From: an uncultured Clostridia bacterium
Lineage (GTDB): Bacteria > Bacillota > Clostridia > Christensenellales > Borkfalkiaceae
Direction of reading: 5' to 3'
Length of the DNA: 40,421 bases
Assembly (NCBI GenBank): GCA_905235815.1
Contig: CAJOMT010000002.1
Coordinates: 1 to 40,421 of the forward strand
Positions 25,844-34,332 of this stretch are shown here, one piece after another. Both the position numbers and the translations under genes were made by a program. Under the pieces are notes generated by a model. It was not told the origin of the DNA and did not search any database. It worked only from the letters and a program-made list of their open reading frames with translations. The first letter of the stretch is position 1. Each line of letters begins with the position of its first letter.

Positions 25844-26658
25844 AAGAAGTACTTATAAAAAACGATTTTCACTTTAAAAAGAAATTCGGACAAAATTTTA
25901 TCACGGATAAAAATTTACTCGATAAAATAGTCGATTCGGCAGGGGTTACCGAGCAAGATACGGTGGTAGAAGTAGGCGTGGGCGGCGGAACGTTGACAGA
26001 GGCGCTCGCCAAACGTTGTAAAAGGGTAGTCGGCTACGAGATAGACAAAACTCTCGAACCTATTTTAAACGAAACTCTCGCCGCTTATGATAACGTTTCA
26101 ATCGTTTTCGGGGACGTAATGAAGATCGATACTTCGTCAATTGAAGAAAATATCGGTGAAGAATACAAACTCGTAGCGAACTTACCTTATTATATAACTA
26201 CGCCGATACTGATGAAGTTTATCGACGAGGCTGAAAAGTTGAAATCCGTATCGGTAACCGTGCAAGACGAAGTCGCAGACAGACTGTGTGCGGCGGCGGG
26301 AACTGAAAATTACGGAGCGATCACTGCGGCGATAGACGCCGTCGGCAACGCAAAGAAAGTTCTCTATATAGACAGGCGGAATTTTTATCCCATACCTAAC
26401 GTCGATTCGGCATTGGTAAGGATCGATATAGACAGAAATAAATACGATATTCCGGATAGGTCAATGTACCGAGCGGCGGTAAGGTGCGCATTTTTAAGCA
26501 GAAGAAAGACGCTCGTAAACAATTTAATGCTTTCGTTCGGGTTTTCGAGGCAGAAAGCGGAGGAGATCGTCGCCGCTATCGGAAAAGATAAACTTGTAAG
26601 AGGCGAAACTTTAACTACCGAGGACTTCATAAAATTATCCGAACAACTTAATAAATAA
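25834..26658 (+). CDS. rsmA: 16S rRNA dimethyladenosine transferase RsmA (KsgA)
   Basis: RsmA dimethylates two adjacent adenines in helix 45 of 16S rRNA late in 30S assembly. The 274-residue protein begins with the expected FKKKFGQNFITDKNLL, the SAM motif VVEVGVGGGTLTEAL, GYEIDKTL, and the catalytic NLPYYITTPIL, then PNVDSALVRI. The ATG at 25834 lies within the end of tatD and lacks a clear ribosome binding site, so coupling is likely. A strong terminator overlaps its stop codon. Confidence 0.96.
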   Translation: MQLKEVLIKNDFHFKKKFGQNFITDKNLLDKIVDSAGVTEQDTVVEVGVGGGTLTEALAKRCKRVVGYEIDKTLEPILNETLAAYDNVSIVFGDVMKIDTSSIEENIGEEYKLVANLPYYITTPILMKFIDEAEKLKSVSVTVQDEVADRLCAAAGTENYGAITAAIDAVGNAKKVLYIDRRNFYPIPNVDSALVRIDIDRNKYDIPDRSMYRAAVRCAFLSRRKTLVNNLMLSFGFSRQKAEEIVAAIGKDKLVRGETLTTEDFIKLSEQLNK

Positions 26659-26688
26659 AACCGCGTTTTGAATTTCAAACGCGGTTTT
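26657..26688 (+). terminator. Terminator after rsmA
   Basis: AAAACCGCGTTT (26657-26668) pairs with AAACGCGGTTTT (26677-26688), a perfect 12-pair stem with flanking A and T tracts. It ends the metG operon and could work in both directions. Confidence 0.9.
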
Positions 26689-26711
26689 GTTACATTTATA
26701 CGATTAAACGG

Positions 26712-26724
26712 CATATATTATAAT
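26712..26724 (+). promoter_or_regulatory. Possible promoter, -10 region CATATATTATAAT
   Basis: The segment contains TATAAT (26719-26724), but no good -35 lies 16-18 bases upstream (TTATAC at 26696-26701 is the best). The same bases include CATATATTA, which fits the mother-cell sigma-K -10 pattern CATAnnnTA, with an AC 18 bases upstream. Either sigma-A or a sporulation sigma could apply. Confidence 0.45.
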
Positions 26725-26750
26725 GAGAGCAATAAAAGGAGGTTATAAAA

Positions 26751-27389
26751 ATGTCGTTTTTTACAAATAATACCGGCGACAGATGTCCGGGCCGTATAAC
26801 GGGTAATGCGTTAAACGGTCTTTGTGAAAAAGTCGTAATACAGACCGATAAGGTATTCGACGCTTGCATAAGGCAAACTCAAATCGACAACGTTTTATTG
26901 ACTATAACGGATCCCATTCCTGCCGATCCCGTAACTCCGCTTACGTTTGTAAGCGCCAGAAGCAGTAGCACGGAAGAAGCGGTAATCACCGTAGTAGGCG
27001 TAACACCCATTGCGGACAGACCTAACTTTGCCCGTGTGCAGGCAACCGTTACCGTACCGATGGAAGTAGTTTATACGGACGCAAACGGCGTACAAGGGGT
27101 AGGGGGATCGAGTTTTACGTTTAACGTAGACATAGTGATGTACGTTCCCGAGCCGTCGATTATACCGTATACTATTACGGGCATCGTATCGGTAGTTGCT
27201 CCGGACGGCGAATACGTAGACGATCTCACGTTTAACGTATCGTGTTGTATTACCACTATAATGAAAGTCATTATGAGAGTGGATCTACTCGTTCCGTCTT
27301 ACGGATACGCCACGATACCGCCGTGTCAGGAATATACCCAAGACGTATGTGCGGGATTCTTCGACTTGCCGATTTTCCCGGAAACTTAA
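26751..27389 (+). CDS. Unrecognised cysteine-containing beta-rich protein
   Basis: I cannot name the family securely; similar unnamed proteins seem to occur in Clostridia. The 212-residue protein has no signal peptide or membrane helix. It opens with DRCPGR, a helical NALNGLCEKVVIQTDKVFDACIRQ, then a long alternation of beta-strand-like segments rich in Val, Thr and Pro, and ends PPCQEYTQDVCAGFFDLP. Cysteines are at about 12, 25, 39, 165, 166, 192 and 200, clustered at both ends. AAAGGAGG lies eight bases before the ATG, implying high expression. It is a single-gene unit between two strong terminators. A structural role, such as a spore coat or surface layer part, is inference from composition and possible sporulation promoter. 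Confidence 0.8.
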   Translation: MSFFTNNTGDRCPGRITGNALNGLCEKVVIQTDKVFDACIRQTQIDNVLLTITDPIPADPVTPLTFVSARSSSTEEAVITVVGVTPIADRPNFARVQATVTVPMEVVYTDANGVQGVGGSSFTFNVDIVMYVPEPSIIPYTITGIVSVVAPDGEYVDDLTFNVSCCITTIMKVIMRVDLLVPSYGYATIPPCQEYTQDVCAGFFDLPIFPET

Positions 27390-27413
27390 ATACATATACA
27401 AAGTCAAAATTAT

Positions 27414-27454
27414 GGGCTGCCGCATTAAACGATATTTAATGCGGCAGCCCTTTG
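27414..27454. terminator. Bidirectional terminator between the 26751 gene and pfp
   Basis: GGGCTGCCGCATTAAA (27414-27429) pairs perfectly with TTTAATGCGGCAGCCC (27435-27450), 16 pairs with a five-base loop. TTTGATTTT follows on the plus strand and a T-rich stretch (ATAATTTTGACTTT) follows on the minus strand, so it can serve both converging units. Confidence 0.92.
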
Positions 27455-27457
27455 ATT

Positions 27458-28675
27458 TTATAATTTAAACGGAATCTTTTTTAATTTTGCGAATTTAGGC
27501 AAACCGTTTTCGTATTCGAGTTGTGTTTCGCCCAAAATCAGCGGTCGGGCATAATCGATAAATTCTTGTTTCATTCCGTTTTTAGTGTCGTTTATCCAGT
27601 TAAGCGGAACAGATTTTTCTGCGTTTGCGACCTTTGAGAGCGGAACGGGTACGTAATCTATCGAATAATCGTCTATTCTTTTAAAGGCAATCATCTTATC
27701 CGTTTCGCCGTTAATCGCCGCTTTTACGGCGTATTTTCCGGCGTTATAGGCTTCGCCGATATCGGTCGAAGATGCGCAGTGCGCAGCGCAGCGTTGTAAG
27801 ATATTAAATTCTATCGCCTTGCATTTAGCGCCCGTTTGAGATATTATTTCGCTCTTTAAAGCGCCGCATACGCCGCCGAGTTTAGTGTGCCCGAATACGT
27901 CGGTGTTGCTTTCGTCCTCGCCGACGTATTTCCCGTTTATGTATTTAATTCCTTCCGAAACGGCGACGATACAGTAGTTTTTCTTGTCTAAAACCGTTTT
28001 TACGTCGCTTATAAATTTTTCTTTTGAAAACGGCGTTTCGGGTAGGTATACGAGGTCGCATTCGTCAGAAAGCGCTGCCGATGCGGCGAGCCAGCCGGCA
28101 TTTCTGCCCATAATTTCCGCTATTATAACTATCGGATCGCCGTAAATACGAGCGTCCAAAGAGAGTTCGGTAATACTTGTCGCTATGTATTTTGCGGCGC
28201 TGCCGTAGCCGGGACAATGGTCTGTTTCAGCCAAGTCGTTGTCTATGGTTTTCGGTATCCCTATAACGTTTACTTCGTAGCCGACTTTTTGCATATAGGC
28301 GGATATTTTGTCGCAAGTGTCCATACTGTCGTTACCGCCGTTATAGAAAAAGTATCTGACGTCGTATTTTTTGAAAACTTCGAGGATCTTTCTGTAATCC
28401 GTATCGTCTGTTTCGAAGTTTTTGAGTTTATACCTAACCGAGCCGAACGCCATAGCGGGGGTGAATTTAAGCGCTTGCAATTCCTCGATATTTTCTTTTT
28501 TCATATCGTAGAAATTTTCGTTTAAAACGCCCTTGATACCGTGCTCTGCGCACAGTACGCCCGTAATATTGCTTTCGTCAAGCGCTTGCAAGATTCCGCC
28601 TGCCAAACTCGCATTTATTACCGCAGTCGGGCCTCCGGATTGCGCAAATATGCATCTGCCTTTCAAATTTTTCAT
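27458..28675 (-). CDS. pfp: Pyrophosphate-type 6-phosphofructokinase
   Basis: This converts fructose 6-phosphate to the 1,6-bisphosphate, most likely with pyrophosphate as donor, which makes the step reversible. Near residue 110 the motif is GGNDSMD, with Asp at the position (104 in E. coli PfkA) where ATP enzymes have Gly, and PKTIDNDL follows with Lys instead of Gly at position 124; both changes are the established marks of PPi-dependent enzymes. Other family segments are QSGGPTAVINAS at the N-terminus and EIMGRNAGWLA. I choose the ATG at 28675 (405 residues) over the tracked TTG at 28690, which overlaps pfkA. It starts eight bases after pfkA ends. Confidence 0.9.
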   Translation of the reverse strand: MKNLKGRCIFAQSGGPTAVINASLAGGILQALDESNITGVLCAEHGIKGVLNENFYDMKKENIEELQALKFTPAMAFGSVRYKLKNFETDDTDYRKILEVFKKYDVRYFFYNGGNDSMDTCDKISAYMQKVGYEVNVIGIPKTIDNDLAETDHCPGYGSAAKYIATSITELSLDARIYGDPIVIIAEIMGRNAGWLAASAALSDECDLVYLPETPFSKEKFISDVKTVLDKKNYCIVAVSEGIKYINGKYVGEDESNTDVFGHTKLGGVCGALKSEIISQTGAKCKAIEFNILQRCAAHCASSTDIGEAYNAGKYAVKAAINGETDKMIAFKRIDDYSIDYVPVPLSKVANAEKSVPLNWINDTKNGMKQEFIDYARPLILGETQLEYENGLPKFAKLKKIPFKL

Positions 28676-28683
28676 ATAGTTTC

Positions 28684-29643
28684 TTAGCAAAGGGTAGTGG
28701 CAATATCGTAAAGTTCTCTGTTTATTTCTTTCTTAATTGCGAGTGCTTCAGTGATATTCATATCGATAGTAGCATTGTTTTTATAGCCTACGACTCTGTT
28801 CGTCTGACCGTCTATAAGGACGTCTACCGCTCTTGCTCCGAAGCGTGCGGCGAGCATTCTGTCGAACATGGTGGGAGTACCGCCTCGTTGAATATGGCCG
28901 AGAGTTGTAAGTTTTGTGTCTAATCCCGTCATAACGGGCAGACAAGAAAGTATTTTATCCACGTCGCCTGCGCCTTCTGCGAAAATGATAATATTCGAGA
29001 GTTTTCCGCGAGCCTTGTTTTTGTTAATCGCTTCGGCTATGTCTTTTATATCGTACGGAATTTCAGGTACGAGTATAAATTCTGCGCCGCCGCAAATGCC
29101 CGAATAGAGCGCTATATCGCCGCAATGTCTGCCCATAACTTTAATAATCGAAACTCTTTCGTGAGAAGTCATTGTATCCCTTAAAGAATTGATTGCCCAA
29201 AGTACGGTGTTTACGGCAGTATCGAAGCCGAGCGTAAAGTCGGTATAGGCAAGGTCGTTGTCTATCGTACCGGGTATTCCGACGACGTTTATTCCCTGTT
29301 CGTCCGAAAGGAGTTTAGCACCCGTGAAAGATCCGTCGCCGCCGATTACGATAAGTCCTTCGATACCGTGTTTTTTGAGGTTGTCCGCTGCGGTCTTTCT
29401 GACTTCCGGAAGTTTAAAATCCAAGCATCTTGCGGACTTTAAAATTGTTCCGCCTCTTTGAATAATGTCGCAAACGGACTGAGAATTCATCTGAAATATT
29501 TCATTATTGACGAGTCCTTCGTAACCTCTTTCAACGCCGTAAACTTCAAGCCCGAAATTTAATGCTCTTCTTACGCACGCTCTTATTGCGGCGTTCATGC
29601 CGGGAGCGTCGCCCCCGCTTGTTAAAATTGCTATTTTTTTCAT
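28684..29643 (-). CDS. pfkA: ATP-dependent 6-phosphofructokinase
   Basis: This is the canonical glycolytic enzyme. The start MKKIAILTSGGDAPGMNA at 29643 has GGAGGA just upstream and gives 319 residues, the same as B. subtilis PfkA; the tracked longer start at 29655 overlaps that binding site. The motif GGDGSFTGA and PGTIDND carry Gly at both donor-selecting positions, so ATP is the donor. RHCGDIAL and GHIQRGGTPT are the usual substrate-binding segments. The gene follows dnaE after 12 bases and precedes pfp. Confidence 0.96.
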   Translation of the reverse strand: MKKIAILTSGGDAPGMNAAIRACVRRALNFGLEVYGVERGYEGLVNNEIFQMNSQSVCDIIQRGGTILKSARCLDFKLPEVRKTAADNLKKHGIEGLIVIGGDGSFTGAKLLSDEQGINVVGIPGTIDNDLAYTDFTLGFDTAVNTVLWAINSLRDTMTSHERVSIIKVMGRHCGDIALYSGICGGAEFILVPEIPYDIKDIAEAINKNKARGKLSNIIIFAEGAGDVDKILSCLPVMTGLDTKLTTLGHIQRGGTPTMFDRMLAARFGARAVDVLIDGQTNRVVGYKNNATIDMNITEALAIKKEINRELYDIATTLC

Positions 29644-29655
29644 AATGTCCTCCAT

Positions 29656-32600
29656 TTAGTTTATAAATTTAATATCTTGTTCCTCCAAAACAGACATCAG
29701 TTCGTTTCTGAGACCTTGACAATCTCTTACCTTTTGCGATAATTTATAGTTCTTACCGTCTATTTTGAAGTATACGGATATATCTCCGCTGTATGACGAG
29801 AGAATATCTATCAAGTCGTCTTTATATATATTTGTTTCGTCGTTTAAAACCAGACATAAAAATTTTTCTGTCGGTTTAGTAGTTTCCGCCGTAGGTTTTT
29901 GGTCGTTTACGCTTTCGGCATAGTCTACCAGAACCGACGGTTTTTTATTATCTCTAAGTTGCAGTTTTCCTTTGATTTTAATGAGTTGTTCCGATTTGAT
30001 TATATTTTTATATTGTTCGTATTTTTTCGGAAAGAACACGCACTCTACCGAGCCGTATACGTCCTCTATATTGACGAACATCATAGATTGGCCGCTTCTC
30101 GTGTTGATTTTATCCACCGAACTGATTATTCCGCCCATATATACGGACATATCGTTTTTTACGTCGGTATATACCAACTCTCCGTTTTCGTCCTCCTCGA
30201 CGTTTAACAGACTTTCGGTAGTAAACGTACAGTCTTTGAATTTGTCCATATATTGGTCGAGTGGGTGTCCGGTTACGTATATTCCCGTAACGCTTTTTTC
30301 GAGGGACAATTTAGTCTTGCTGTCGTAATCGGGGAGGTCGGGGTAGACGACGCTGAAAGTGGTATCTTCTTCGAGGAGATCGCCGAAGAAACTCATCTGA
30401 TTGCTTTCTTTTTGCTTTGCTATAAGGGTAACTCTGTCAATCAAGTCCTCGTACACCGCTATGAGTTGAGTGCGGTATTTGCCGAACCTGTCGAACGTAC
30501 CTGCGTATATGAGATTTTCGACCAGCCGCTTATTGAGAACTTTACTTTCGCACCTCGAAATAAAGTTTTCAAACGAAGTGTAATCACCGTTTTCCTCTCT
30601 TTCTTTGACGATAGAGTCGATTGCTGACAAGCCTATTCCTTTAATTGCGGCGAGACCGTAACGTATTTTTTTGTCTTTTACGCTGAAAAATCCCACGCTT
30701 TCGTTTATGTCGGGCGGAAGGACTTGTATTCCCTCGTCTTTGGCGTAACTGATATAGTTGGTTATTTCATCGATATTTGTGATGCGGTTATTAAGTACCG
30801 CAGTCAAAAATTCCGCTTCGTAATAGCATTTAAGGTATGCGGTCTGATAAGTTACGACCGAATAGGCGGCGGCGTGAGATTTGTTGAACGCATATTTCGC
30901 AAAATCTTTCATCTCGTTCCAGATATTTTTTGCGACGTCTTCCGGTACGCCTCTCTTTAAACAGCCGTCTATCGCCCTTGAAACTTTTCCGTTTTTATCT
31001 ACGGATTCGGGCTTGCCGTTTATAAATACCGCTTCTTCTTTTACCATCTCGTCTACTTTTTTCTTGCCCATCATTCTGCGGACCATATCCGCTTGCCCGA
31101 GGGTGTAGCCGGCGAGGTCTTGGACGATTCTCATAACTTGCTCTTGATATACGATACAGCCGTAAGTCTGTTTTAAGATAGGCTCTAAAAGCGGGTGAGC
31201 GTAAGTTACGAGTTTCGGATTATGTTTACATTTAACGAACTTCGGAATAGAATCCATAGGTCCGGGGCGGTAGAGCGAAACTGCCGCTATTATATCTTCG
31301 AGCGAAGTCGGCCTCAATTCTTTTAAGAATTTTTGAAAGCCTGCCGATTCCACTTGGAAAATCGCTTTGGTGTTTCCGGAAGAGAGCAGTTCGTAAACTT
31401 TCGGATCGTCGTATCCGGAATTTGAAAAATCGACTTCGACGCCGTAGTTTTCTTTGACGTATTCTATCGCCATCTTTATATCGGATAAGTTTCTCAGTCC
31501 CAAAAAGTCCATTTTAAGGAATCCGAGATGTTCGAGTTCGACTCCGGTATATTGGCTCGTAATATCGTCGCCGTTTCTGCCGAGCGGCATGTGCCTGTCC
31601 AATATGTCGGCGCCGATAATAACGCCGCAAGCGTGCGTGCTCGCTTGCCTCGGCGTGTCCTCGAGCTTGATAGCGATATCGATAACCCTTTTAACTTCGT
31701 CGCTCTCGTTATACATTTCCATAAGTTCGGGAACGGAGTAGTCTACGCCGTAGTCTTTTGCGCCCTCTTTCGGGTGGTATTGTCCGAACGCTTGACGAAG
31801 AATATTGGGCCTTTTAAGTTCTATTTCTTTTCCGTTTTTGTTGAATTTAAAGGGCAGTGCTTTGGAAAGCCTGTCGGTTTCCGCATAAGGCATTTTCAAA
31901 ACTCTTCCCACGTCCTTAATTGCGTTTTTAGCCGCCATTGTTCCGAACGTTACGATTTTACAAACTCTGTCCTCTCCGTATTTGCGGCGAACGTAGTCGA
32001 TGACTTCTTGCCTTCTGCTATCCTCGAAGTCCACGTCGAAGTCCGGAGCGGAAACTCTTTCGGGGTTTAAAAATCTTTCGAAATAGAGTTCGTATTTGAG
32101 CGGATCGATGTCGGTTATTCCTATAAGGTAAGCGACGATAGAGCCTGCGCCCGAGCCCCTGCCGGGACCGACCGAAATACCCATTTTTCTTGCGGCGTCG
32201 ATATAGTCCCAAACGATAAGGAAATATTCTACGAAACCTTGTTTTATTATGACTTCGAGTTCGGTTTCTATTCTGTTTCGGATAACTTCCGTTTCTTCGC
32301 CGTATTTTTTCTTTATTCCCTCGTCTATTAGTTTTCTCAAAAATACCAAGGGTTCTTCGCCTGTTTCGGGCGTGTAATGCGGAAACATATAATGCCCGTA
32401 TACGAATGCGAAATTGCACTTATTCGCTATTTCCAGAGTGGTGGCGAGAGATTCTTCGTCGCCGGGGAAGAGTTCCGCCATTTCGTCGTAAGTCTTTAAA
32501 TAAAATTCGTCGTTGGGGAATTTCATTCTCTTCGGATCGTCGTAGTCTGCGCCCATCTGAACGCACATCAAAACGTCTTGCGAGAGAGCGTCCTCTTTTT

Positions 32601-33219
32601 CGATATAGTGTACGTCGTTTGTAACTACCGTTTTAATTCCGTATTTTTTCGAGTAGAGCCTGAGATATTTATTGACTTCGAGTTCTTCTTGCAGAAAATG
32701 ATTTTGGAGTTCGAGGTAAAAGTCGTCTTTAAATACGTCTTTGAACCATTGTACGAGGTTTTCCGCCTCGTCGAAATTTCTGTTTAAAATCGCTTGCGGA
32801 ATATTACCTGCAACGCATGCGGACAGACAGACAAGCCCCTCCGAGTGTTGTTTTAAAGTGGGGAGGTCGATTCTCGGCTTGTAATAAAATCCGTCTCTGA
32901 AAGCGATAGCGTTTAAAAGCGAAAGATTTTTATAACCGGTTTCGTCTTTTGCGAGCAATATCAGATGGTGAAGTTTGGGTTTTCCGCTCTTTACCGTGAG
33001 GTCGTCGCAAACGTAAAATTCAGTTCCGATAATAGCTTTTATACCCTCTTTTTCGCAGGCGTCGAAGAATGCGACAGCGCCGTACATATTGCCGTGATCG
33101 GTTATGGCAACGGCGGGCATACCGAGTTCTTTCGCACGCTTTGTAAGCGTCGAAATTCTTGCTGCGCCGTCGAGAATGGAGTATTCCGTATGAAGATGTA
33201 AATGTACGAATTCTTTCAT
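29656..33219 (-). CDS. dnaE: DNA polymerase III subunit alpha DnaE
   Basis: DnaE is a C-family replicative polymerase; in Firmicutes it works beside PolC and extends primers on the lagging strand. The 1187 residues show an N-terminal PHP domain (HLHTEYSILDGAARI), the palm with catalytic PDFDVDFEDSRR near residue 393 and KMDFLGLRN near 547, the fingers (SLYRPGPMDSIPKF), a helix-hairpin-helix region, and a C-terminal OB domain (YMGGIISSVDKINTRSGQ). No PolC-type exonuclease insertion is present. The ATG lies two bases after the hemW stop without its own binding site. A polymerase ahead of pfkA is a known Firmicutes arrangement. Confidence 0.96.
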   Translation of the reverse strand: MKEFVHLHLHTEYSILDGAARISTLTKRAKELGMPAVAITDHGNMYGAVAFFDACEKEGIKAIIGTEFYVCDDLTVKSGKPKLHHLILLAKDETGYKNLSLLNAIAFRDGFYYKPRIDLPTLKQHSEGLVCLSACVAGNIPQAILNRNFDEAENLVQWFKDVFKDDFYLELQNHFLQEELEVNKYLRLYSKKYGIKTVVTNDVHYIEKEDALSQDVLMCVQMGADYDDPKRMKFPNDEFYLKTYDEMAELFPGDEESLATTLEIANKCNFAFVYGHYMFPHYTPETGEEPLVFLRKLIDEGIKKKYGEETEVIRNRIETELEVIIKQGFVEYFLIVWDYIDAARKMGISVGPGRGSGAGSIVAYLIGITDIDPLKYELYFERFLNPERVSAPDFDVDFEDSRRQEVIDYVRRKYGEDRVCKIVTFGTMAAKNAIKDVGRVLKMPYAETDRLSKALPFKFNKNGKEIELKRPNILRQAFGQYHPKEGAKDYGVDYSVPELMEMYNESDEVKRVIDIAIKLEDTPRQASTHACGVIIGADILDRHMPLGRNGDDITSQYTGVELEHLGFLKMDFLGLRNLSDIKMAIEYVKENYGVEVDFSNSGYDDPKVYELLSSGNTKAIFQVESAGFQKFLKELRPTSLEDIIAAVSLYRPGPMDSIPKFVKCKHNPKLVTYAHPLLEPILKQTYGCIVYQEQVMRIVQDLAGYTLGQADMVRRMMGKKKVDEMVKEEAVFINGKPESVDKNGKVSRAIDGCLKRGVPEDVAKNIWNEMKDFAKYAFNKSHAAAYSVVTYQTAYLKCYYEAEFLTAVLNNRITNIDEITNYISYAKDEGIQVLPPDINESVGFFSVKDKKIRYGLAAIKGIGLSAIDSIVKEREENGDYTSFENFISRCESKVLNKRLVENLIYAGTFDRFGKYRTQLIAVYEDLIDRVTLIAKQKESNQMSFFGDLLEEDTTFSVVYPDLPDYDSKTKLSLEKSVTGIYVTGHPLDQYMDKFKDCTFTTESLLNVEEDENGELVYTDVKNDMSVYMGGIISSVDKINTRSGQSMMFVNIEDVYGSVECVFFPKKYEQYKNIIKSEQLIKIKGKLQLRDNKKPSVLVDYAESVNDQKPTAETTKPTEKFLCLVLNDETNIYKDDLIDILSSYSGDISVYFKIDGKNYKLSQKVRDCQGLRNELMSVLEEQDIKFIN

Positions 33220-33221
33220 AG

Positions 33222-34331
33222 TTAATTTATAAATTCAATTACGATTTGGTTTTGAACGTAGAGGTATTTTGGTTTTATTTTGATTCCGTTTTCGGAAACG
33301 GATAGGTATTTTGCAAGCGATTTGATTTGCTCTGCGTATTTTTTAGTGAAATCCGAGCCGAAGCGGTCGGAGAAGTCTTTAAACTTAAAACCTTCCGCAG
33401 TTCGGAGTTTTAGCATAATATATTCGAATTCCGCCTCGTCGCCCTCGATATTTTCGCTGAATATCTCTGCGACTTTACCTCGCAGAATACAAGCGGTGTA
33501 CTCGTCGATTTTTTCGGTGTTGGTAAATCTTCTGCCGGCAATAAAAGATGACGCAGATACGCCGAAACCTATGTATTCGCCTCTGTTCCAATAGTTCAGA
33601 TTGTGCCTTGATTTGTAGCCCTTTTTAGCGAAATTGGATATTTCATAGCGCTCAAAGGAGTTCTCTTTGAGATAGTGCACGGCAAAGTCGTAAAGTTCGG
33701 CTACCTCGTCGTCGGACGGCAAATCGCCGTTTAAATATTTCCCGAAGATAGGCGTTCCTTCTTCCGCTTTAAGCGCATAAGCGGATATGTGCTTAACTCC
33801 GCCCTTTATTGCCAGATCTATCGAATTTTTAACGTCGTCTTTCGTTTGGTTTTCAAGTCCCAAAAGAATGTCGGCGCTCGTGTTTTCGCCTTTCAGCATT
33901 TCTGCGGCGACCAAAAAATCTTCGGCGGTGTGTATTCTGTTTAAGTTTTCAAGTTGTTTATTGTCTGCGCTCTGCATTCCGATACTGAATCTGTTTATTC
34001 CTGCCTGCTTATAAATTTTCAATTTTTCTTCCGTCAGAGTACCGGGGTTTATTTCGAGCGTAATTTCGGCGTTTTCGTCGATATTATAAAAGTTTTTTAG
34101 TTGTTTTAATGCTCCGAAAATATATTTCGGCTCGACAAACGAAGGCGTTCCGCCACCGAAATATACGGTATCGAATTTATAGTCTTTCAAAGCGGGGGCT
34201 CTGCCTTTTATTTCTTTATAAAGGCAAGCGAAATAGAGGTCCGCCTTATGCAGTTCTTTCGGGTAAGAAGCAAAGTCGCAATAAGTGCATTTGCTCTTGC
34301 AAAATGGGATATGAATATAAATTCCGCTCAT
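33222..34331 (-). CDS. hemW: Heme chaperone-like radical SAM protein HemW
   Basis: HemW is a HemN relative that binds heme and is thought to deliver it to target proteins; it is not an oxidase. The 369-residue protein begins MSGIYIHIPFCKSKCTYCDF, with CxxxCxxC and phenylalanine where true HemN has a fourth cysteine. YFGGGTPSF and the C-terminal HemN_C domain (NLNYWNRGEYIGFGVSA) follow. It starts one base after the lepA stop. lepA-hemW is widespread in Firmicutes, but the heat-shock genes hrcA-grpE-dnaK that usually follow are replaced by dnaE. Confidence 0.93.
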   Translation of the reverse strand: MSGIYIHIPFCKSKCTYCDFASYPKELHKADLYFACLYKEIKGRAPALKDYKFDTVYFGGGTPSFVEPKYIFGALKQLKNFYNIDENAEITLEINPGTLTEEKLKIYKQAGINRFSIGMQSADNKQLENLNRIHTAEDFLVAAEMLKGENTSADILLGLENQTKDDVKNSIDLAIKGGVKHISAYALKAEEGTPIFGKYLNGDLPSDDEVAELYDFAVHYLKENSFERYEISNFAKKGYKSRHNLNYWNRGEYIGFGVSASSFIAGRRFTNTEKIDEYTACILRGKVAEIFSENIEGDEAEFEYIMLKLRTAEGFKFKDFSDRFGSDFTKKYAEQIKSLAKYLSVSENGIKIKPKYLYVQNQIVIEFIN

Positions 34332-34332
34332 A

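Noticed and set aside
31528-32070. 180-codon plus-strand ORF opposite dnaE
   Set aside because: Antisense to the DnaE catalytic core; low complexity and no ribosome binding site.
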